DNA of 8,951 bases from Peptococcaceae bacterium. GTDB lineage: Bacteria; Bacillota; Dehalobacteriia; UBA4068; UBA4997. Position 1 is the stretch's first letter; every line of letters begins with the position of its first letter. The stretch lies in assembly GCA_019421315.1 (NCBI GenBank), contig JAHZFN010000040.1, forward strand, positions 1 through 8,951, in the 5' to 3' direction. A program made the translations under genes and the position numbers. The notes below the pieces were generated by a model. The model ran no database searches and was not told where the DNA came from. It was given only the letters and a program-made list of their open reading frames with translations. Shown here one piece after another: positions 4,041 to 8,951 of this stretch.

Positions 4041-5954
4041 ATGAAAGAAATGTCGATTGATATTGAAACATACAGCAGTGTCGATTTGATTAAACAGGGG
4101 GTGCACGCTTATGCGTGCGCCCCTGACTTTACCATACTGCTTTTTGCCTACGCATTTAATGATGAAGAACCAGACGTTATCGATTTAACAAAAGAGGGCT
4201 TGCCCGATACGGTGCTTGCGGCTCTGGTTGATGAAAGCATAATCAAGACCGCCTACAACGCCAACTTTGAACGCACCTGTTTACGGCATTATCTGAACCG
4301 AGAACTGCCTGCGGAGCAATGGCGGTGTTCTCAGGTTTTGGCGGCGGAATTGGGGCTGCCCCGATCCCTTAAAAATGTTGCCGAGGTTTTGGGCTTGGCA
4401 GAACAAAAGGACAGGCGGGGCGTTAATCTGATTAACTATTTCTGCAAGCCCTGCAAACCGACCAAGACCAACGCGCCCGACAAATGGGCGGATTTTATCG
4501 AATATAACAGGCAGGACGTTGCCGTTGAGTTGGCAATTAAGAATAAACTGCGCTGTTTTTCCCTGCCGCAGAGTGAACAGGAGCTTTGGGAAATCGACCA
4601 GAGAATTAACGAACGGGGCGTCGGCGTTGATTTGCAGCTTGTGGAAAAGGCAATCGAATTTAACACAATATTTCAAGAAAAGAATTTGGCGGAAATGACA
4701 AGGCTGACAGGGCTTGCCAACGTCAACTCCGTGGCACAGCTCAAAGGCTGGGTGGAAACGGAAACGGGTCGGGAGTGCGAAAGCCTGGATAAAAAAGCCG
4801 TCAAAGCCTTGATGGCTGAAACGGAAAACCCCAAGGTAAAGAGAGTTCTGAAACTGCGTTCCGCCGTTGCCAAGTCATCCGTTAAGAAGTACGAGGCAAT
4901 GCGTAACAGCGCCTGCCCTGACGGACGATTGCGTGGTATTACGCAGTTTTACGGGGCAAGCAGAACGGGAAGATGGGCAGGCAGGATTGTACAGCCTCAG
5001 AACCTGCCGCAGAACCATCTGCCCGATTTGGACTTTGCCCGAAGCTCACTTAAAAACGATAATTACGATATGTTCGAGTTGGTTTTTGACAATGTGCCGC
5101 AGGTGCTGTCGGAGCTGATCAGAACCGCATTAATTCCGAAGTCCGAACACCGCTTTATCGTCAGCGACTTTTCGGCGATTGAGGCGCGCGTGGTAGCGTG
5201 GCTTGCCGATGAGAAGTGGCGGCAGGCGGTTTTTGCCAAAGGCGGCGACATCTATTGCGCTTCGGCGGAACAGATGTTCAAGGTGCCCGTGAAAAAGCAC
5301 GGCATAAACGGCCATTTACGGCAAAAAGGCAAGATTGCCGAATTGGCTTTGGGCTACGGCGGTTCGGTCGGCGCCTTAAAGTCCATGGGCGCTTTGGAGA
5401 TGGGGCTTGATGAGGGCGAATTACAGCCGCTGGTTGACGCCTGGCGGCTTGCCAACAGGAAGATAACCAAGCTGTGGTACACAATCGAAAAAGCGGCTGT
5501 GGACGCCGTAAAGGGCAGTCCGAGCAGTATCGCACATGGCATAAAATTTTACAGACAAGCCGGTATACTGTTTGTGAGATTGCCCTCCGGCAGAAGTATT
5601 GCTTATGTTCAACCGAGAATTGAGCTAAACAAATTCGGCAGGGAAGCACTGACCTATATGGGCGTCAGCCAGACCAACGGCGGTTGGACAAGGCTGGAAA
5701 CCTTTGGCGGCAAGCTGACGGAAAACATAGTTCAGGCGATTGCAAGAGACTGTTTGGCGGAATCAATTAAAAGACTGGAAAAAGCAGGCTATGAAATAGA
5801 ATTTCATGTACACGATGAAGTGATTATCGACGCTCCAAAGAACTTCGGTTCTTTGGAGGAAGTAACGGAGATAATGGGCAGGGAAATACTGTGGGCAAAG
5901 GGGTTGCGGCTGAATGCCGACGGCTACGAGTGTCCGTATTACAGAAAGGATTGA
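4041..5954 (+). CDS. Phage family A DNA polymerase with 3'-5' exonuclease domain
   Basis: A 637-residue replicative polymerase. The N-terminal DnaQ-like proofreading domain shows exo I (SIDIET, D7 and E9), exo II (AYNANFE, residues 71-77) and exo III (YNRQDV, D159). The polymerase domain shows motif A (VSDFSAIEAR, D376 and E381), motif B (K431 to Y439 in KIAELALGYGG, the Klenow K758/Y766 spacing) and motif C (HVHDEV, D592 and E593). All key acidic residues are present, so it should be active. It lacks the 5' nuclease domain of bacterial Pol I, as usual for phage versions. The start at 4041 follows a modest AAGG at 4028-4031 and gives the usual N-terminus. It lies between the ssDNA-binding protein and primase-helicase genes. 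Two strong hairpins lie inside its coding sequence, at 4095-4125 and 5833-5858. Confidence 0.94.
   Translation: MKEMSIDIETYSSVDLIKQGVHAYACAPDFTILLFAYAFNDEEPDVIDLTKEGLPDTVLAALVDESIIKTAYNANFERTCLRHYLNRELPAEQWRCSQVLAAELGLPRSLKNVAEVLGLAEQKDRRGVNLINYFCKPCKPTKTNAPDKWADFIEYNRQDVAVELAIKNKLRCFSLPQSEQELWEIDQRINERGVGVDLQLVEKAIEFNTIFQEKNLAEMTRLTGLANVNSVAQLKGWVETETGRECESLDKKAVKALMAETENPKVKRVLKLRSAVAKSSVKKYEAMRNSACPDGRLRGITQFYGASRTGRWAGRIVQPQNLPQNHLPDLDFARSSLKNDNYDMFELVFDNVPQVLSELIRTALIPKSEHRFIVSDFSAIEARVVAWLADEKWRQAVFAKGGDIYCASAEQMFKVPVKKHGINGHLRQKGKIAELALGYGGSVGALKSMGALEMGLDEGELQPLVDAWRLANRKITKLWYTIEKAAVDAVKGSPSSIAHGIKFYRQAGILFVRLPSGRSIAYVQPRIELNKFGREALTYMGVSQTNGGWTRLETFGGKLTENIVQAIARDCLAESIKRLEKAGYEIEFHVHDEVIIDAPKNFGSLEEVTEIMGREILWAKGLRLNADGYECPYYRKD
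4095..4125 (+). other. Intragenic hairpin near the 5' end of the polymerase gene
   Basis: CAGGGG plus GCACGC (4095-4108) pairs with GCGTGC plus CCCCTG (4113-4125) around the loop TTAT. Counting a U-G pair between 4102 and 4119, this is a 13-bp stem with one bulged G. No T-run follows. It starts about 55 bases into the gene and could affect translation or message stability. Confidence 0.6.
5833..5858 (+). other. Intragenic hairpin with cUUCGg tetraloop near the 3' end of the polymerase gene
   Basis: CTCCAAAGAAC (5833-5843), loop TTCG, then GTTCTTTGGAG (5848-5858) form a perfect 11-bp stem. The C-UUCG-G closing arrangement is the classic extra-stable RNA tetraloop. It encodes APKNFGSLEE just after polymerase motif C and has no T-run, so it is not a standard terminator. 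Confidence 0.75.
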
Positions 5955-5958
5955 GCCT

Positions 5959-8355
5959 ATGAAGATTAAAATAGCAACGGGCTTAAATCGGTTCAGCACA
6001 AATTGGCGAAACACTGAAATGGAATGGGAGGAGCTGATCGAACGGCTGAAAACCACAACGAGAACGGCAGAAACCCAGGGGCAGTTTGCCAATATGAGCA
6101 AAAAACAGCAGGATAATATCAAGGACGTAGGCGGCTTTGTCGGCGGTTACCTTAAGGGCGGCCGCCGCAAGGCGGACACGGCGGAATACAGACCGCTGAG
6201 GAATGTTGACGCCGATTTTGCCGCAGAGGATTTTATCGACCGTGCGGATTTGTTCTTAAGCTGTGCCTACTGCGTATACTCAACGCATAAACACAAAGCC
6301 GACAAGCCGAGATACAGACTGATTATACCGCTGTCAAAACCTGTTAAGCCCGATGCCTACGAAGCGACAGCAAGAATGATTGCCAAGCAGATAGGGATTG
6401 ATATGTTTGACGATACCACATATCAGGCACACAGGCTGATGTATTGGCCGAGCACTTCCATGGACGGCAAGTATGTGTTTGAAGCAGGCGGCGAACTGCC
6501 GCTTGAGCCTGATACGGTGTTAGCACAATACGACGATTGGCACGATATCAGCGCTTGGCCCGTGTCTTCAAGAACTGTTAAGCTGCTGAACAGGAAACTG
6601 CAAAAGCAGGAGGACCCAACAACCAAAAACGGCGTTATAGGGGCTTTTTGCCGAACATATACCGTTGAGGCGGCCATGGAGAAGTTTTTGTCCGGAGTGT
6701 ATACGCCCTGCGGCGGTAACCGCTATACATACGCCGCAGGCAGCAGCTCCGCCGGGGCTGTGGTTTACGACAACGGCAATTTCCTTTACAGCAACCACGC
6801 AACGGATCCCATAAGCGGTATGCTCTGCAATGCCTTTGATTTGGTGCGGGTTCATAAATTCGGCAGTCTGGACGAGGACAGCGAACCGCAGACACCTGTA
6901 AACCGCCTGCCCTCATTTCTCGCCATGGAGGAATTTGCGGGCAGGGATAAGGACGTCAAAATGACAATTTTCCAAGAACGGCAGCAGTCCATAAATGCCG
7001 ATTTCGGAGACGATTTGGAAGATGTCAAAGCCGAAACTGAGGAAGAAAACGACGACTGGATAGAGCAGCTTGAGGAAACCAAGCACGGCTATGCAGGGAC
7101 AATCAACAACTGCAAGCTGATTTTAGAGCACGACAAGCGCCTTAAGGGCAAGGTCGCCCTGAACGATTTCAGCAAGAGGTATACCGTTTTCGGCGCTTTG
7201 CCGTGGTGCAGTGATAAAGAAACGAGGGAGTGGCGGGATTCAGACGATGCGGGGCTTAGGCACTATATGGAACGGGGCTACGGCATCAATAAAAAATCCG
7301 CTATCGATGACGGCTGGTCGCTGGTATGCCAAGCCAACAAATTTCACCCTGTGCGGGATTACCTGAACGGCTTAAAGTGGGATGGCGTGCCCAGAATAGA
7401 AACCTTGTTTGCTGATTATCTGGGCGCCGAGGATAACGAATACACCAGAGCCGTTAGCCGCAAAACTCTGGTTTCCGCTGTGGCAAGGATTTTCCACCCC
7501 GGTGTTAAGGTTGACACCGTAACGGTTCTGGTGGGTCCGCAGGGCTGCGGCAAAAGCCAGATTATATCAAGACTTGGCGGCGAATGGTTCTCGGACACCT
7601 TAACAACTGTTGTCGGCAAGGACGCCTACGAGCAGATTCAAGGTTTCTGGATAATTGAAATCGGGGAGCTTGCGGCGATGAAGAAGAATGAGATAGAAAG
7701 CATTAAGCACTTTATGTCCAAGGCGGAGGACGCATACAGACCGTCTTACGGCCGCCGTGTGGAGATTTATCCGAGACAGTGCGTTTTCATCGGCACAACC
7801 AACCGATACGAGTTCCTGCGGGACACGACGGGTAACCGCCGCTTTTGGCCTGTGGACGTTGACCCAAAGAGGATTACCAGGGATATGTGGCAGGAGCTTG
7901 ACAAAGAGGAAGTTGGACAGGTTTGGGCGGAAGCGGTGCAGATGTTCCGAAGCGGCGAAAAGGCGTATATCGACGATGAACATCTGGAAAAGCTGGCGGA
8001 AGCCGAACAGGAAAAGCACCTTGACGAAAGCCCTCTGGCGGGTGAGGTTCGCCGCTTTCTGGAGCTGCCGATAACCGAGAACTGGGCGGAAATGGACTTA
8101 GTTGACCGCAGGTCATATTACAGGGGCGACTACGGCGGCGGCGATTTCGGAGCGGAAGTTGTCGGCACGGCAGAACGAACCAAGGTGTGCGCCCTGGAGG
8201 TTTGGTGCGAGCTTTTGGGCGGGGAAAAGAAGGATTTTCAACGCCGACAAGCCATGGAAATTAACGATATTATATCCCAAACGGAGGGTTGGGAGAAAAG
8301 TATTTTTAGGTCAACCATTTATGGAAAGCAAAGAGGCTTTGAAAAACATTTGTAA
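5959..8355 (+). CDS. Primase-helicase: N-terminal AEP-like primase fused to VapE-type P-loop ATPase
   Basis: A 798-residue protein, the usual size for phage two-domain VapE proteins. Residues about 60-180 look like an archaeo-eukaryotic primase core: D84-A-D86 in NVDADF, S108-T-H110-K-H112 before R-Y-R-L-I-I-P-L, and AHRLMYWPS at 157-165. A linker of about 180-460 contains a Cys/Gly-rich segment and a very acidic stretch (residues 350-372). The C-terminal VapE domain starts near 465 (YLNGLKWDGVPRIETLF) and has Walker A G526-P-Q-G-C-G-K532-S, Walker B FWIIEIGE (563-570), sensor N615 in IGTTN, and arginine-finger candidates R627/R628 in TGNRRFWPVDV. Expected roles are primer synthesis and unwinding at the phage origin. 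ATG 5959 is chosen because AAGGA at 5946-5950 precedes it; the gap to the polymerase stop is four bases. The stop codon abuts the symmetric repeat region. Confidence 0.9.
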   Translation: MKIKIATGLNRFSTNWRNTEMEWEELIERLKTTTRTAETQGQFANMSKKQQDNIKDVGGFVGGYLKGGRRKADTAEYRPLRNVDADFAAEDFIDRADLFLSCAYCVYSTHKHKADKPRYRLIIPLSKPVKPDAYEATARMIAKQIGIDMFDDTTYQAHRLMYWPSTSMDGKYVFEAGGELPLEPDTVLAQYDDWHDISAWPVSSRTVKLLNRKLQKQEDPTTKNGVIGAFCRTYTVEAAMEKFLSGVYTPCGGNRYTYAAGSSSAGAVVYDNGNFLYSNHATDPISGMLCNAFDLVRVHKFGSLDEDSEPQTPVNRLPSFLAMEEFAGRDKDVKMTIFQERQQSINADFGDDLEDVKAETEEENDDWIEQLEETKHGYAGTINNCKLILEHDKRLKGKVALNDFSKRYTVFGALPWCSDKETREWRDSDDAGLRHYMERGYGINKKSAIDDGWSLVCQANKFHPVRDYLNGLKWDGVPRIETLFADYLGAEDNEYTRAVSRKTLVSAVARIFHPGVKVDTVTVLVGPQGCGKSQIISRLGGEWFSDTLTTVVGKDAYEQIQGFWIIEIGELAAMKKNEIESIKHFMSKAEDAYRPSYGRRVEIYPRQCVFIGTTNRYEFLRDTTGNRRFWPVDVDPKRITRDMWQELDKEEVGQVWAEAVQMFRSGEKAYIDDEHLEKLAEAEQEKHLDESPLAGEVRRFLELPITENWAEMDLVDRRSYYRGDYGGGDFGAEVVGTAERTKVCALEVWCELLGGEKKDFQRRQAMEINDIISQTEGWEKSIFRSTIYGKQRGFEKHL

Positions 8356-8562
8356 AAGTTTGTTCCATTTGAATATTGGGTTTTAGCAGGTGCTTTGTTG
8401 AGTGTGGAACAAAGGGAACAAACTTTTATATAGAGTTTATTAAAATAGGCATTTAGGCAGTAGCATTAAATACCTAAACGCCTAATTTAATAACTTGTAT
8501 GGAAACTTTGTTCCTTTTGTTCCAAAAACATAGAAACCCCTGCTAAACGCAGGAACAAACTT
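8355..8562. repeat. Nested symmetric inverted repeats with six GGAACAAA elements; candidate origin or operator
   Basis: This gene-free, AT-rich stretch between the primase-helicase and VRR-NUC genes has six GGAACAAA elements: 8359-8366 (-), 8406-8413 (+), 8415-8422 (+), 8507-8514 (-), 8516-8523 (-) and 8552-8559 (+). The two inner pairs each have a 9-base period and mirror each other exactly about position 8464.5. TTTAGCAGG (8382-8390) and CCTGCTAAA (8539-8547) mirror about the same point. A central inverted repeat (8437-8457 against 8473-8493, 19 of 21 paired, 15-base loop) is centred at 8465. The outer AAGTTTGTTCC (8356-8366) and GGAACAAACTT (8552-8562) pair perfectly with a shift. Such direct and inverted iterons beside a primase-helicase gene suggest a replication origin; a multi-site operator is the main alternative. 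I see no convincing promoter or T-run terminator in it. Confidence 0.8.
8437..8493. repeat. Central 21-bp inverted repeat of the symmetric region
   Basis: The arms at 8437-8457 and 8473-8493 match at 19 of 21 positions around a 15-base loop. The inner parts are TAGGCATTTAGG and CCTAAACGCCTA, one mismatch; the outer parts are nearly all A and T. It could form the cruciform or the unwinding element at the middle of the larger palindrome. Confidence 0.72.
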
Positions 8563-8574
8563 CTGATGAATTTT

Positions 8575-8580
8575 AGGAGG
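8575..8580 (+). promoter_or_regulatory. Ribosome binding site for the VRR-NUC gene
   Basis: A consensus AGGAGG ten bases before ATG 8591. The gene therefore has its own strong start signal rather than relying on coupling across the 235-base gap. Confidence 0.8.
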
Positions 8581-8590
8581 TAAACGAAAA

Positions 8591-8875
8591 ATGAGAGAAA
8601 ATCAGGTAGAAAAGCATTTGGTAAAGAGGGTCAAGGAAGAAAAAGGCTTGTGCATTAAAATAAATTCAACATCTATGAACGGTTTGCCTGACAGAATGGC
8701 TCTTTTGCCGGGCGGCAAAATTGTGTTTTTTGAGTTGAAATCGACAGGCTGTACACCGAGACCTTTGCAGATGGTGGCGATGAAAAAGCTCATCGATTTG
8801 GGCTTTGGCGTATTCATTGCCGACAACAAAGAAAAGATTGACGCTGTTTTGGCGGTGATGAGAGATGAAATTTAA
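8591..8875 (+). CDS. VRR-NUC domain nuclease (phage stand-alone type)
   Basis: A 94-residue protein consisting of essentially one VRR-NUC (PD-(D/E)XK) domain. Visible motifs are E7 in the first helix (MRENQVEKHL), NGLPDR with D34, FFELKSTG with E48 and K50, and PLQ with Q60, followed by the helix and strand LIDLGFGVFIADN. This is the usual size for the stand-alone phage form. Family members act on branched or structured DNA (FAN1 is the cellular homologue), so a role in resolving replication or recombination intermediates is likely; the exact substrate is inferred. It overlaps the next gene by 11 bases, and that gene starts like a SNF2-type helicase. This nuclease-helicase pair recurs in Bacillota phages. 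All catalytic residues are present. Confidence 0.92.
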   Translation: MRENQVEKHLVKRVKEEKGLCIKINSTSMNGLPDRMALLPGGKIVFFELKSTGCTPRPLQMVAMKKLIDLGFGVFIADNKEKIDAVLAVMRDEI

Positions 8876-8951
8876 CCCGCACGGCTATCAGAAAACCGCC
8901 ATTGAAAAGATTATCGATACGCCGAAATGCGGACTGTTCCTTGATATGGGT
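8865..8951 (+). CDS. SNF2-type DEAD-like helicase, N-terminal fragment
   Basis: Only the first 29 codons fall in the window. They read MKFNPHGYQKTAIEKI and end LFLDMG. The Y-Q-x-x-A-I segment resembles the Q motif of phage SNF2/DEAD-like helicases, and LFLDMG is where the Walker A motif (usually LDMGLGKT) would begin, cut by the window edge. It starts inside the VRR-NUC gene with an 11-base overlap, so translation is probably coupled. The expected full protein is about 450 residues and would remodel or unwind DNA together with the nuclease. The identification rests on few residues plus the conserved gene order. Confidence 0.8.
   Translation, partial: MKFNPHGYQKTAIEKIIDTPKCGLFLDMG

Noticed and set aside
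6157..6166. 10-base GC palindrome GGCGGCCGCC in the primase-helicase gene
   Set aside because: It encodes Gly-Arg-Arg in a basic stretch and has no related copies; probably chance in a GC-rich codon run.
7537..7550. Short inverted repeat CCGCAG/CTGCGG over the Walker A codons
   Set aside because: Six base pairs with a two-base gap, fully explained by the conserved G-P-Q-G-C-G-K coding sequence.
8406..8523. LexA/SOS boxes, because GGAAC and GTTCC resemble the Bacillota half-sites
   Set aside because: The SOS box needs GAAC and GTTC facing each other four bases apart; here neighbouring elements are direct repeats with a 9-base period and the inverted ones are about 85 bases apart.
8539..8563. 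Rho-independent terminator (CCTGC, loop TAAAC, GCAGG)
   Set aside because: The stem has only five base pairs and no T-run follows. The left arm is better explained as part of the TTTAGCAGG/CCTGCTAAA mirror pair.

Overview
The window reads as the early/replication segment of a tailed phage or prophage of a Bacillota host. All ten recognisable genes lie on the + strand with short gaps or overlaps, several behind AGGAGG-type ribosome binding sites. The order DUF2800 nuclease, DUF2815/Enc34-type ssDNA-binding protein, family A DNA polymerase, VapE-type primase-helicase, VRR-NUC nuclease and SNF2-type helicase is a familiar replication module in phages of Clostridia, Bacilli and Negativicutes. The host genus cannot be fixed from this sequence alone.

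Layout. Bases 1-76 hold the tail of an upstream gene and a strong ribosome binding site. Bases 77-1448 hold a small basic membrane protein followed by two tandem paralogues built around an uninterrupted Cys-x-x tripeptide array (36 and 14 consecutive triplets) between conserved N- and C-terminal domains. Bases 1476-2284 hold three small phage accessory genes: an excisionase-like helix-turn-helix protein, an unknown 60-residue protein, and a protein of the type often labelled 'rrp5-like' in phages. Bases 2286-8355 encode the replication proteins. Bases 8356-8590 are non-coding and AT-rich, and carry a nested, near-symmetric set of inverted repeats with six copies of GGAACAAA. The window ends with a VRR-NUC nuclease and the first 29 codons of a helicase.

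How it fits together. The N-terminal archaeo-eukaryotic-type primase domain plus VapE ATPase would prime and unwind, the exonuclease-containing family A polymerase would synthesise, the DUF2815 protein would coat ssDNA, and the two PD-(D/E)XK nucleases with the downstream helicase would process or recombine DNA. The symmetric repeat region beside the primase-helicase gene is the best candidate in the window for an origin or a replication-control site.

The least explained elements are the Cys-x-x array proteins, the symmetric GGAACAAA region, and two strong hairpins buried in the polymerase gene, one of them an 11-bp perfect stem closed by a cUUCGg tetraloop.
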